Source: Trachythela sp. YZ-2020 (Eukaryota > Cnidaria > Anthozoa > Malacalcyonacea > Clavulariidae). From it: a DNA stretch of 64,000 nucleotides. The DNA is taken from assembly GCA_016169945.1 (NCBI GenBank), contig JADLSH010000073.1, positions 1,178,001-1,242,000 of the forward strand, written 5' to 3'. Positions 9,614-20,742 of the stretch are shown here, one piece after another. The notes under the pieces were generated by a model that saw only the letters and a list, made by a program, of their open reading frames with translations, did not search any database and was not told where the DNA came from. A program made the translations under genes and the position numbers. Positions within the stretch are counted from its first letter, which is position 1. Each line of letters begins with the position of its first letter.

Positions 9614-10868
9614 GGTGGCTCCCTACAGTTAGTACAGTTTGAAACACGATCTATATAGATCAGATGGCGTCCTCGCGTCTCACGCGTGGAATCTTCGTGA
9701 CCCGGTAAAACTTTGAAAAAAGCCGCGGGAAGTTATTTTCGAGATTTTTCTGCGAAGAAACCACAACCTTTTCATTATAATCGTAAATCTTTGAAATTCA
9801 AGCAGTACGTATGTTGTTAACCAGTTTCTAAGCTTTCTTTTAGTATGTTTTTTACGTATTTACGTTCAGTATTATCTTTTATAATGTTCAAAATCTTCGA
9901 CTTGTGGCCAATGCTTGTGGCAGACTAAAATTCTAAAATGATATTTTATACTCTGCTCAAGGCAGTCTAGAACTGTCAGAGTAATATAATTCTTTAAAAC
10001 AATCAAAAGTTTAAAAACTACTGCATACAACTACAGTACAGACAGTTACGACTTACGAGTTGTCTTACGAAAATTTGGAATTGTTTGAATATTTTTAAAA
10101 GTTTTCATACCGATTTCAACAATAAAAACAAATTTAAGACACGTTGGATTCATTCAATGGGTAAATCACTGACAAACCAGACCAGAAAAAGACCACCAAC
10201 AAACAATCTTGGGTCCAACAAGCCAAGGGTAACGAAAACGAAGAGAATTTTGCTCGCAATTGTACACAATTTCGGGGAAATATCAGCCGGTTTTACAGCC
10301 AGCGAGTCACGCGAAAGACAAGGACATGCGCAGATGCCGTTCTTGTCGAATTGAAATTCTGTTGCCCGCGTAAGTTTTGTGCGTGGCTTAATGGCTTTAA
10401 TGTTAATTTCCTTCGGTGAATTTTTTTAAATTTTTGTATAGTGAATTTACAAGTCGCATTTTTTAATATTTCCAAATTTTAGAAAAATTTATAGATAAGT
10501 TTTCTCAGAACAGAAATTTGCAAATATCTAAAAAACTTATCCTACAACCTACCTTAATTTTTTTATATAATGTTCCGCTTAGTATTCCAAATTTACTTGA
10601 AAATTTAAAAAAACTTTCACCGAAGGAAATTCAAGTAATTTTATTTTTTGTCCAATTTATAGGATATGACTACTATAGTTAATACGCTGTTGTTACCATA
10701 GCAACGCGACTGTGGTATATTTAGAACCCATAGGTTGGACACATAACACTTATATTAATAGTTATTACCCAAAAAGCAACTATATATTTCACAAACATGA
10801 AGATATGTGTTGCAATAGGGAGAGCACATTTTCACCCCTTGTTTTAATAATAACTGCAGGGAACCACC
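9614..10868 (+). mobile_element. TTAA-flanked DNA transposon, family B, copy 1
   Basis: A 1255-base element with TTAA on both sides (9610-9613 and 10869-10872) and inverted ends GGTGGCTCCCTACAGTTA / TAACTGCAGGGAACCACC. It shares almost its whole length with 56336-57589. TTAA duplication suggests a piggyBac-like transposase acting in trans. No transposase is encoded. A conserved frame (10085-10354) begins MNIFKSFHTDFNNKNKF and recurs in copy 2, but its function is unknown and its conservation may simply reflect recent copying. An internal inverted repeat (AATTTCCTTCGGTGAA near 10408 with its complement near 10611) could form a hairpin. Confidence 0.8.
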
Positions 10869-10872
10869 TTAA

Positions 10873-13800
10873 GATAAACCTCTTCGGTTCGAATTTTAGC
10901 AAGAAAATGAAGAAATAAACGGTAAGAAATCTGTTTTTGAGGCTTGATATACTTCGCGTGCGTGTTGTTCGCTGCGTGTGAGTCTGCCAGTGTCACATAT
11001 ACTATCTCTATATACTTATATAATAAACAAATTACTTCATGGTTGGTTCGTGATTTTATTATTTACTCGTTGTGAAGGATCGCTAAATGCACTCGTTCGC
11101 TGCGCTCACTCATTTGTGATCGGCACAAATATTTGAAAACTAAAGAAATTTAGTTGCAGGCAGAAGTCAAAACAATGGAAGACCAATTATCGCAGCATAC
11201 ACGGTTCTAAGCTTTCAATTGCCTTGCTAACTAGAGCAGTAAGACACCCATTATGTGTCTAAGGAAGACAATATGTAATTGCAGAAAGGTGATATCATAT
11301 AGTTCAATGGTTAACGTTCAGAATCAACCAACGAACAACTAAACCTTTAAGAACGAAGCCGGCCCGACAATTGCAACAGTAATAAATTCTTAATTTTTGA
11401 TCATCAAAGGTTTTGAGGTTTTTTAATAAAATAACTATATATTTAACTCTTGATTAAGCGCATTTCCGAAAAGAAACTAGCTTGAAAATTCTTTCTCTAG
11501 TTCATTAAGCTTTGTTAGAACCTAACCCGGTCAACGAGCGAGATAATTCTCTAGCTATATGTATGTCATATATATGATTTTAAAATAAGAGTTGAGTTTA
11601 ATGAGTGAATAATATATATATCTAAAATATTCTGAGGCGCAATTTTGGAGTGGGGAATCACTTTCCTATTTTATTTGGAGAATAAGGCATTTTTTGTTTA
11701 CTGCTCAACGGCATGAGGAATATTTTCAAAATGTGATGTGGAATACGGATGTTTTTTGAAAAACAACGCAAAGAATGTGGAATTTTTAATTTTGTCTTGG
11801 AGATGTGAAATTTTAAGCACCGAAAAATCTTCGATCTAAATAAAGGCTATAAGTATAACAAGCAAAGCTTGGACCTGCGATGACGCCATAGGCGAAATTG
11901 CCGTTAAATTTATTAAATTTTGCAAAATGTCGCGGATGCTTTTGTTAAATCTCTATTCTCTGCTTTTGATTACAAATCATTTATTTGTATTTTAGCAATG
12001 GAAACAATTGTTTTGGACGCATCATCACACATTCTGATAAATAAGCTTGTTACGCATGCGCAACAAATATAGTTACCTGATTACTTGAAATGATTTGTTA
12101 CTTTATATTGACTTAAGAACGTTACTGTTAATACGCAATTCACTATAGAAGATAGTATTCTAACCAAAGCGTCAAGAAAGTAAGATTACTAAATATTTTA
12201 TTATTTGTTTTTGTTAGAAGGAAGATGGCGCATCGTTTTAATATTTTAAAAGTCACATCTCTCCTCGCAATGATAGACAGGCAACATGTCATTGGTAACG
12301 CCAATAACGGTAAATAAATGTGTTTAACTTAAGTGAAAAACCAGAGCATCCACGAGAATTCAGAATCAATAACCTTCAGACTGGAACAGACTGACATGGT
12401 TAAGAAGTTCTTATTTATTGAACGAATAGCGAGAAATTCCGTTCTCAAATTTGGTTCTTAATCTTAACTGCTTATACTACTTAGTTATACTTAACAAGCC
12501 TGTAGCGACCTTATACGTATCTAGGACGGTAAATCGAAGGCCTACTCTTGGATGGAAATTGACCTTAGAAGTGGTTACGTCACACAATTTTCAATCCATA
12601 TAAACCAGTGCTATAAACATTAGGTATACGCAATGCAACGTGGGATACATGTAGGTCAAATATTCATTGTTCGACAGTGGCGTGACTTCTAAGACTAATG
12701 TCTATTAACACGGGTTTGCTGAAAAATATTAATATGATTTGCATAACCACAACTCTTATATCGGGTGAGTCAAAGTACATATTACTTATTACAATAATAT
12801 TGCATGGTGTTATATGGCACATATTGTATTTTTAAACATGCACTCTTTCCTTGCCCCCTCTATTTTGGCCACCCCTCTCTTACCAGTCCTGCTCAAACAT
12901 GCTCATATGCAGAGAACAGGCTTAATGGGTGTTTTCAGTATTTGGTATGATTTAAGGCGAGTTTATATATCCCTTGTATAACTCAACTCTTACTGAATGT
13001 TTGGAGCATATATATATGGGTATATGTATTCCCGTACAATGAACTTAAATCTTGAACAAAAGTACTTTAGCAGACGAAATATCATTTTAAAAATATTTTC
13101 GTAATAATATGCTAATGAATCTAGGGTACCACTCCGTCTTTAATGTCAAAATTTGTGTAACGGCTGGTTTCTATTTAGTCGTGACGATCGTGAACATATC
13201 AAAGTGGCTGACATATTAAAAGGTCGATACATCTTTCCCGCAATCAGTAAAGATTCATGTGCATACAGCAAAATACAGCAATACAAAGGACAAGATAGAG
13301 ATAGATCCTGGATGTTTCCGCTTGGTCATAACTGCCGTGACCAAGTCATGCTCGACGCTGTGAAATAGTCAGCATCTATCTTGTCTCTTGTGTGCTCTAT
13401 GCAAATAGGTATTCAAAGTTTCCAGAGATATATTGCCATTCTATTACATTGGCTACTTTTATGTGTACACGACCGTTACGACTAAATGGAAACCAGGATT
13501 AATGAATGCTAAAATAACTGCCAAAGCTGCTAGTGACTGGATGGCATGGAGAACAGTAGGATTTAAAAAACAATGAAACGACAATGACCCGATTTCCATT
13601 ACCGGATCGTAATTGGATGGTACTATTGTTATTGTTAAGTGTTACGCAAAAGTCTATCTATTGCATACTAACTGGATATCTCCAGTGTTCTAGACACGAA
13701 CAGGGAGAGATGTGATCGCGCATATAGCTGTTTTTCTATTAACACTCATGGAGTTTCCTGGGAGTATTTGTACCTTGCTGGAGAGTCGAAATGAAATTAA

Positions 13801-14440
13801 CACTTTATTCAAACTTTAGCCAAAAAAAAACTAAATGGTGGAAAATCCTCGAACCACAGAAGAGAATTACAACCTTCATGAACCAGGGCGGTCGCTTAAA
13901 AATACTCTACCATCGGCTTCAGTATAGTACGACATAGAAACAGTGATAATAGCGACTTTAAGATTTGCTCAACAATCGCTATTCTCAGTTTGTTATAATG
14001 TGATTCAGCAGAAAAATAGAAGCGATTCAGTCATTCCGAACCAATAGCTATATGGAAACCAGTTGACGCGAGAAAAAAGTCGATATTTAAAATCTGTCCG
14101 AGTATACAGAGTTATGGTTGCTAATCTTGCGAGGGACAGCTACACGGGTAAAAACTATGGACTCCGGTTGTAAATAAAGTCAGAGACGCGAGAAAAGCAA
14201 ATTAAAACGGGTTTCCAAACACTAGCGACTGTTTTTTCGTTACGTCAGCGTGTTAGGCATATAAGTCCCTAATTAAGAGACAGTGCGACGTAATCGCATT
14301 TGCCACCCGAGCTTGAAATTTGCTTTTATTCTTTACTGCACCATTGAGCTGCGTTCCACCCTCTTCCACTTGGAGTAAGATCTAGAATGCTATGAAAGGT
14401 TAACCAATTGACTAACAGATAAACAAAATAGATTTTAGTA
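10873..14440. other. Long gene-free stretch
   Basis: AT-rich sequence with no recognised exon. The open frame at 13153-13368 has no recognisable domain and is unsupported. Upstream exons of the lipase-like gene at 14.4 kb would be expected somewhere here or further left, but none was found. Confidence 0.4.
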
Positions 14441-14443
14441 CAG

Positions 14444-14771
14444 GGAGGTCATGACGAGTCTATGCACACAGCAATGAGACCTGACTTACTCGCTAAAACG
14501 AACGCAAAGAACCAAACGTATTTGAACGTCATTACTGTCGATTATACTGGAGCAGTACATGAGAGTAGTAGTTCTTTCGCTGATATTCGACAGAATTTTG
14601 GGAATGCTCGATTAGTTGCCGCACAGATTTCCTACTTACTTAAGCAGTTGGAAAGCGGGGACAAACTGTCTTGCGATGACGTCCACATCATTGGGTTCAG
14701 TCTGGGTGCTTCAATCGCCGGACTTGTAGGAAAACGTTTGAAAATTGAAGTAGAAAGTTGCACAATACCTG
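14444..14771 (+). CDS. Pancreatic-lipase-like protein, exon with GxSxG nucleophile motif
   Basis: Exon of 328 bases with acceptor TTTTAGTACAG and donor GTGAGT, entering in phase 0 and leaving in phase 1. It starts GGHDES and contains LNVITVDYTG, matching the lipase segment that ends in a V-D-W/Y-x-G motif. It then carries VHIIGFSLGASIAGLVGKR, the nucleophile elbow (G-F-S-L-G) of the alpha/beta-hydrolase lipase family. Such proteins are usually secreted triglyceride or phospholipid hydrolases, but the signal-peptide exon was not found. The next recognisable exon joins in phase. However, the family region between them, which carries the catalytic aspartate and histidine, is absent, so the copy may be inactive. 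Confidence 0.8.
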
Positions 14772-14874
14772 GTGAGTACTTGATAATTGAGATAATTCAT
14801 AGTTAGTAGAATATATTTAGGAACGACGTTGCAGCTAATATACTGACGTGGTCGTGAATTTACTTCCATGTATC

Positions 14875-15240
14875 CTAATCCGCTCTGTAAACATTCATCT
14901 TCGGGAAGAACCAGAGTACCTGGAAAACGCCCACGACTTCCGGCAGAAGGTTGACTAACTTTTCACATGAATGTTTTGAATCCGGATCGAGAATCAAATT
15001 CATGATTTCAAAGGTGAAAGGCGCTTGCTCTGACCACCGAAGCCCCATTGAAACGATAATTTGCGCCAACTTTTACAATGTGGCCTACCATGAACACTCG
15101 AGGTTAATATCTCCGTATCTCTAACTATCACTTCGAAATTTACCAGATCTGGACCCAGTTTTGAATCAATATAGCATTGCATTTCAATCCTTGCCCGCTG
15201 CAACCAAGCTTCATCGTTCAGATGCTCAATACGTGGACGT
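14875..15240 (-). repeat. Interspersed repeat debris in lipase intron
   Basis: The intron between the two lipase exons holds mosaic repeat sequence. One frame reads REEPEYLENAHDFRQKVD, which I recall as repeat-derived sequence in cnidarian genomes. It has no splice sites that fit the lipase gene. Confidence 0.35.
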
Positions 15241-15338
15241 CATTATATCTTAGATCGTTGGTTCAAATCACTGTTTTCAATGTTCTTCTTTTCACTTATA
15301 TACCAATATTACCATAATACTAATTTGTTGCATTTCAG

Positions 15339-15554
15339 CTCATTGCCATCATTTTCGAGCAGTTGAGTTATTCACCAGTACTATCGTCCCTGATGATGAT
15401 TGCTGTGAAGCTACTAAATGCGGAACCTACACCAGGTTGACGGGGGAAGAATGCAGTAGCAATCCAAGACGCAAGATGGGTTTTGGGAGCCAAAAAATAG
15501 ATGCATCAAATGGAAAATATTACCTTACAACTGGTAGTAGTGATCCATATTGCG
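15339..15554 (+). CDS. Pancreatic-lipase-like protein, downstream exon
   Basis: Exon of 216 bases with acceptor TTGTTGCATTTCAG and donor GTAAGT. It enters with two bases that complete the phase-1 codon of the previous exon and leaves in phase 1. It encodes AHCHHFRAVELFTSTI, then a cysteine-rich segment (C-C, C, C), then KYYLTTG. This matches the lipase region C-x-H-x-R-A-x-x-x-F-x-E-S-I followed by the end of the catalytic domain, where Y-Y-L-x-T is common. Spliced directly to 14771, the product lacks the roughly 60-residue stretch with the lid, catalytic Asp and catalytic His. Confidence 0.75.
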
Positions 15555-15589
15555 GTAAGTTTAAATAAAGCACTTTAATAAACGTTTTT

Positions 15590-17190
15590 GATAAATTAGC
15601 CAATTCGTAGTGTCTTCAAACCCTTTGATTTAAAAAAGGTATCCCGTTGAATACTAAGCATTTTAAGAACCAGCCTATATGTCAGCCTGAAGTGGTTCTT
15701 GTATTTTAGGCGGGATATTCTTGTATCAAACAAGTATCAATCGAACAAAAGGATTTTGACAAAATATTGAATAAATCGTAATTCTTGCGATTTACTTTCT
15801 TACTTGCACGTTGAAGAGGGAGTGGAGGCAAAAGACACTGAAGACAAGCAGAAAACCCAGAAATCATCTGTATCATATATGAGCTATAGTAGTGTGGGAG
15901 AAGAGGATGAAATATATAATGTAAATTTCAAAATATAATTTTGTGTTAGTGTTGTTGGTAGAATATAACGAAAAATGTAGTCTCATTTATGCACCAATTG
16001 GTCAGGAGGCAATAGGCATAATCTGCTGTAAATCATTTGAATTCTTGGGCCTCGGAAAGAGTATTTCCTCAATTTTCGCGCGCTATTTTTGTATTTAAGG
16101 CTGTACGCGGATATCCTGAGGTTTATTGGTGCTTCTTTTCGGCCAAGTGTCAGTATATGTATTTACTTACTGTTGACTACACAGGGTATGGTTGTCCAAC
16201 TCACTGTAGCCAGGGGCTCATGCTACCGCACTGGCGACCAGTGCTTCCATTAGGAACTAGCTGTGTCGCCTTCCCATGAAAAAGGTTCTGCTTGATTTAG
16301 TTATTCCAAACAAACGCTCTGATCATAACCACAAATGTAATAAATTCATAATTGCAAATACATAAAAATTCAACCTCTATTACGGATACCCCGGTTATCA
16401 GGTGATGATATTTTGTGCTTAACAAAAATATATTCACTTATTTAGGTGCAGCACTGCGTTGTAGTTAGGTTCGCTTGAAAACAGTGATTCGTATACAAGC
16501 TGGTAAAAATAAAATATTTAGTATCTTTTTAAGGCAGGATTAGATCCAATTGCTTAATCTTATTAAATAGAATTGTGTGCCACAGTTTTAACAGCTTTTG
16601 AAAATAATGCTGACGTTTTCAAGATTCCCTAACTCTACGACGTATCGACTTAAATTCTTTGGTGAACACTAGTAACGATATACGGAACATATAAAAGAGC
16701 CAGCATTGTAGCTTTAGTTATAGAATTTTGTAACGTCAAGTGGAACTTTATAGCTGCTGAGAAGTACAGAAAACGGCAGTAAATGAAAACTTAATAACAA
16801 AACTGAAAAGTAAGAACCCAAAATGAAAACTCAAAATAGAAGCTCAAAATCAATACAAATACTTTGGATTTTAAATCCAAACCGAAAATAGAAACTTAAA
16901 ACGAAAACTTAACATCAAACCTTAAAATCAAAACTCAATATCAGAACTCTTCAATTATTGTCAAAATTTGTCGGTCTTTTATAAAGATTACTTCAAACAA
17001 AATAACGAACTACACAACTATAATACGCGAAATTCTACCAAATTACATGTGGGCTCTAAGAGAACAAACTATCGTAAATACACTGTATTTAACAATATAC
17101 ACTATATGGAATTGTCTTGATGAAGAAATTAAAAATATTAAATCACATTTTTCTTTTAAGAAAACTACAAAATCCCATTACTTGATGTCT
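15590..17190. other. Gene-poor stretch before the transposon
   Basis: Non-coding apart from the weak exon candidate at 16184. About 16560-16740 resembles 3585-3770, sharing TTTTAACAGCTTTT and GAACATATAAAA blocks. About 16780-16940 is a low-complexity run of AAAACTCAAAAT-type words. Confidence 0.45.
16184..16279 (+). CDS. Candidate terminal lipase exon (weak)
   Basis: After the acceptor GACTACACAG a 96-base segment continues the lipase frame in the correct phase (GYGCPTHCSQGLML...) to a stop. The phase fits but there is no family motif. A competing candidate lies at 22202-22280. Confidence 0.2.
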   Translation, partial: GYGCPTHCSQGLMLPHWRPVLPLGTSCVAFP

Positions 17191-17282
17191 AGTTAATAGA
17201 CCTTATTCATAATGACGTCACAAAGCTTAATGCGCGCGGGGAATTCTGGTCTTAGTAGTCACGGGGGGAAACTTTTTCCAAA

Positions 17283-19073
17283 ATGGCCACTGCCGAAGAG
17301 GAGTGCGCTGCTGTTCCTTGTCGTCTTTCAGAAGTTGTTCAAGCCAATGAAGCCTCTAGTTCTTTTCAGAACTCTTGCACGGGTCCTCAGAGGTTTGACA
17401 GCCCTGAAAGTAACGGCAACAGTCCGTTTACATCGACTTTGAATGAAAGAATTGACAATGTTTTGTCTCGACAACCTCTCGCTGAGTTAGAGACGGGAGA
17501 AAACATCCTTCACGCAGACGTAAAAGGATGGACGAAATCATTGTCAAAACTGCCTCCATTCAACCACGAAAAGTTGGAGAATAAGTTGGTGAAGAACAGC
17601 CGTACTATGCCCGATAAAATGGCTCCAAAAGCTCATAGAAATATGAAGAAAGGCGATGGCTTGTGGAAGGAAGGGTATGTAAGAAACACTGTTGTCAAGT
17701 CTAACGTCCAAGCCTCAAAGTTGTTATTCTTGGTAAAATCGCGTGTTAGTGCATCTATGAAAAGTGCCAGTTATCAAGTTTATGTACATCTGAACCAAGT
17801 AAACGGTGAAGTAGAGTATGCCAAGTGTTGCTGTAAAGCTGGCCAGGGAGGTTGTTGTAAACATGTAGCTGCTGTTTTATATACCATCTTGGATTCTACC
17901 AACCTGAACTTGCAAAACATTCCAGTGGAACTTACATGTACGCAACTTCCCCAAAAGTGGAATGTTCCTGCTGGGAGCTCTAAGACTTTGGATAGGGCTG
18001 TAAAGTTTGGAGAGCTATCGTTTGAAAAGATTGATGCAAAAAGAGCAAACAAAAGGTATGCAGTAAAGGGAAATAGAGACAATTATTGTGCCACCCCACC
18101 ATTTGCCCAAACTCTCACAGGGGAAGAGATTAAAGCTATGGCTGATTCTTTCAAGAAAGCCAAACGGGCATCACTCTTCTGCCAGACTCTTGAGTCAAAT
18201 GATTTCAAGCCTTGTGAACTTTTTGAGACTTCCTGTAGTCAGCAAAAAAATAAACATCAACAGGATGAACCTCCTCCCAGCCAAATCCACCAAGCGCCAG
18301 AAAGCCTGTTAATCGACCTAGTGTTTGAAAATGTGCCTAGAGATTATCACCCACCAGCAAATTATACCCAGGAACAGTTAGAACTTGCAGAAAGAACAGT
18401 TGGCTTAACAATATCTTGTGCTAAGGAGATATGTTTAAGTACTATGGAGCAAAGCAAAAATCCTTGCTGGTACACAGAACGATCTAAGAGAGTCACTGCT
18501 TCTGTTTTTGGAAAAGTATTAAACAAAAGAAAGTCAACATATCCTAAGTCATTGGTTAAATCAATTACAAAACAGTATAATAAACCGTTAGCTGCAGTAC
18601 CAAAACCGTTGCAGTGGGGCCTTGTAAGTAAGGCCATTCTAAAGTATGAAGAGGACATGCTGAAAGGAGATGGTGTTGTGAGAAGTTGTGGGTTAGTTGT
18701 AAGTCCAAAGTGGCCATGGTTGGGTTGCAGTCCGGATGGTGTTGTGGTTAAAGATGGTGTCGCTGTTGGCTGTGTGGAAGTTAAATGTCCACTCGCCAGC
18801 AAAGATTTAAAGATATCCGAAGCTGTGCAGAACAAACAATTTTATCTAAAACAAACTGAGAATGGTTGGAGACTGAAAGAGAATCATGGCTACTATTATC
18901 AGTGCCAAGGAGTAATGAACATCCTAAATTTAAACTGGATTGACTTTGTGGTTTACACTAATGTTGATATGCATGTGGAGCGAATTCACAAAGATATTTC
19001 TTTGTGGGAAAAGGTAATGCTCCCAGAACTGACTTCATTTTCTTTTTCTTTTATTCTTCCTTTGAATGTGTAA
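17283..19073 (+). CDS. SWIM zinc finger + YqaJ-type nuclease of the transposon
   Basis: Intact 596-residue frame. Residues 1-49 are encoded by the terminal inverted repeat and are nearly identical to the start of the transposase on the other strand. A SWIM-type zinc finger (CCCKAGQGGCCKHVAA) lies at about 180-200. A YqaJ/lambda-exonuclease-like domain spans about 395-575. It shows GCSPDG (catalytic Asp) near 480, VEVKCP (E-x-K) near 497 and YYQCQGVM (conserved Gln) near 540. YqaJ proteins are DNA exonucleases used in phage recombination; in this transposon type the role is presumed to be processing of DNA ends. All visible active-site residues are present, so the gene may be functional. The start is supported by the shared position in both arms. 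Confidence 0.88.
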   Translation: MATAEEECAAVPCRLSEVVQANEASSSFQNSCTGPQRFDSPESNGNSPFTSTLNERIDNVLSRQPLAELETGENILHADVKGWTKSLSKLPPFNHEKLENKLVKNSRTMPDKMAPKAHRNMKKGDGLWKEGYVRNTVVKSNVQASKLLFLVKSRVSASMKSASYQVYVHLNQVNGEVEYAKCCCKAGQGGCCKHVAAVLYTILDSTNLNLQNIPVELTCTQLPQKWNVPAGSSKTLDRAVKFGELSFEKIDAKRANKRYAVKGNRDNYCATPPFAQTLTGEEIKAMADSFKKAKRASLFCQTLESNDFKPCELFETSCSQQKNKHQQDEPPPSQIHQAPESLLIDLVFENVPRDYHPPANYTQEQLELAERTVGLTISCAKEICLSTMEQSKNPCWYTERSKRVTASVFGKVLNKRKSTYPKSLVKSITKQYNKPLAAVPKPLQWGLVSKAILKYEEDMLKGDGVVRSCGLVVSPKWPWLGCSPDGVVVKDGVAVGCVEVKCPLASKDLKISEAVQNKQFYLKQTENGWRLKENHGYYYQCQGVMNILNLNWIDFVVYTNVDMHVERIHKDISLWEKVMLPELTSFSFSFILPLNV

Positions 19074-19083
19074 TTAATTATTT

Positions 19084-19213
19084 TTAATCCATTAGCTGGC
19101 AATGCACCCTACTTTAGTATTTTACTCTGTCTAACGCCAGAGTATTTTACTCTATTGTCTAACACCAGACAATTTTACTTGTCATTGGTAGGGTACTGCC
19201 AGTAAATGGGTTA
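19084..19213 (-). repeat. Small palindromic-ended repeat C nested in the transposon
   Basis: The minus strand reads TTAACCCATT... through GTAAAATTGTCTGGTGTTAGAC to a complementary end. It is the same family as the copies at 23.0, 23.2, 25.1, 26.5, 28.0 and 28.4 kb. It sits between the two convergent transposon genes, so it inserted after or together with that element. Confidence 0.65.
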
Positions 19214-19914
19214 ACAAAACTATCTGCCAGTATCTGTTCTTATTTTATTTGTAAAATGATATCATAATTTTGTTTATAAAATAAAAACAACATGGTCTGT
19301 TTTTAACTCTTTATTAATGTGCTTGCTTAATTAGGAAATCTGAAAATTACATCTGTGAGTTATAACCTTAAAAGGTACTATCATGTTTGTTCAGTTTAAT
19401 ATGTTTACCACTCTGACGTGGATAGAAAGCCTTTACAACCCAAATGAGTCAATTGACAAAGGTTTCCGAGGGTTAGTTATTAATGCATCGAGGCCAAAAA
19501 GGTATGCAGGTTCCCGGTTTCCCGACCCTACCTAGCTGGTGGTCACAAAAATTCCCGACCCTAAACTTTTTATTAAAGGAATTTTTTTTAACACTCTTGA
19601 AGGAAACTTCTTTCACAAGTGGAAACACACAACCGAAAACTTAAAGAAAAAAAATTAAGAAGAGACTGATATTAACCTACATATTTTTTTGACCTGAGGG
19701 AGGAAAACTGGAGTATCTGGGGAAAACTCCTCGAAGCACATGGAAGAGAACCATGAACCAAATTCTACTTTACATGAGCTTATAAGCACACAGAAGTTAC
19801 TCTACCGAAATAAATTGATAAAATCCCATGTTCTCGACCTGCAGTAACAGGCTTAACTCAATGGTAAGAGGCAGCACGCTAACTGCTTCTGCCAACACAC
19901 CCCCCCATCCCAGA

Positions 19915-20742
19915 TCAAGCTGTGTTTTGCTCTGCAAGCAGTGGAGGCAAAAGGTTTGTAAGATAGCAGCAAATAACCCAAATTTTGTTTAGATCTGCTG
20001 CCATAGATATTGGTAAAACAGTACTTAAAATTCTGAAGCTTTTAATTCTAGCGATTGCTCGTTCCACATGGATCCTAAGTGAGGCAATTCTTCGGGTTTC
20101 TGTTTCTTCTTCGATTGTAAGATGCTCTTTATTGCGAAGAAAAGGTGGAATGTTCAGAGAGACTCCATTTGGCAAGTCATCTTCGATCTCAAATCCTTTA
20201 TCTGCCATAACTGAGTCGCCATTCTCAAGCAAATTCAAAATGCCACAATCATGGGTTATTTGTTGATCACTTGACCTTCCACAGTACAAATCAGACACAA
20301 AAGTAACAGCTCCTGATGGGCTAATACCAATCAAACCTTTGGCAGTGTTGTGATGTTTGTAGCTAGAGTAAGTAGCACTTTGGCTTCTGAAAGAGCTGGG
20401 TGTCTCTATGAATAACTCTGAGCAATCAATAATCACTCGTGTTGTGGGGTACAACTCTTTAAACTGTGTTGGCATTGTCATGTCCACAGATTCTCTGGTT
20501 GGCCAAATTGGGTAACCTCGCAGTCTAGAGTGCAGGAAACCAACCCATGTGATGAAAATTCTTGAGATCTGTGCCTGAGATACACCAGCTCTTGTAGCAA
20601 GGTCTACTTCCATCAGACCCAACCGCAGGCGAACCAACACAAGAAAGAGTTCTTGCTCTGGTGACAGACCCCTTTTAGGGCCACGTTTCACCACATCATC
20701 AGAAATTAGTCTTTCTGCACATGTTATACTACCATAATACAC
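19915..20742 (-). CDS. DDE transposase domain (DDE_Tnp_4-like)
   Basis: A 275-residue frame carrying the catalytic core of the transposon's transposase. A helix-turn-helix-like start (SPEQELFLVLVRLRLG...VSQAQISRIF) precedes three acidic residues in family context. These are Asp106 in VIIDCSE, Asp181 in MADKGFEIED and Glu227 in HVERAIARIK. This is the DDE_Tnp_4 pattern shared with Harbinger-type and THAP-linked transposases. The frame overlaps the upstream THAP frame by 19 bases in a different register. The two are therefore most likely one protein broken by a single frameshift near 20724-20742, and the ATG given is unlikely to be a real start. Confidence 0.85.
   Translation of the reverse strand: MYYGSITCAERLISDDVVKRGPKRGLSPEQELFLVLVRLRLGLMEVDLATRAGVSQAQISRIFITWVGFLHSRLRGYPIWPTRESVDMTMPTQFKELYPTTRVIIDCSELFIETPSSFRSQSATYSSYKHHNTAKGLIGISPSGAVTFVSDLYCGRSSDQQITHDCGILNLLENGDSVMADKGFEIEDDLPNGVSLNIPPFLRNKEHLTIEEETETRRIASLRIHVERAIARIKSFRILSTVLPISMAADLNKIWVICCYLTNLLPPLLAEQNTA

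Noticed and set aside
17212..17442. 76-residue plus frame at the transposon left end, and its mirror at 21509-21751
   Set aside because: Out-of-frame reading of the terminal inverted repeat; the in-frame starts at 17283 and 21680 lead into recognisable domains.
18362..18835. 157-residue minus frame inside the YqaJ gene
   Set aside because: Antisense shadow of a gene with clear domain motifs on plus.
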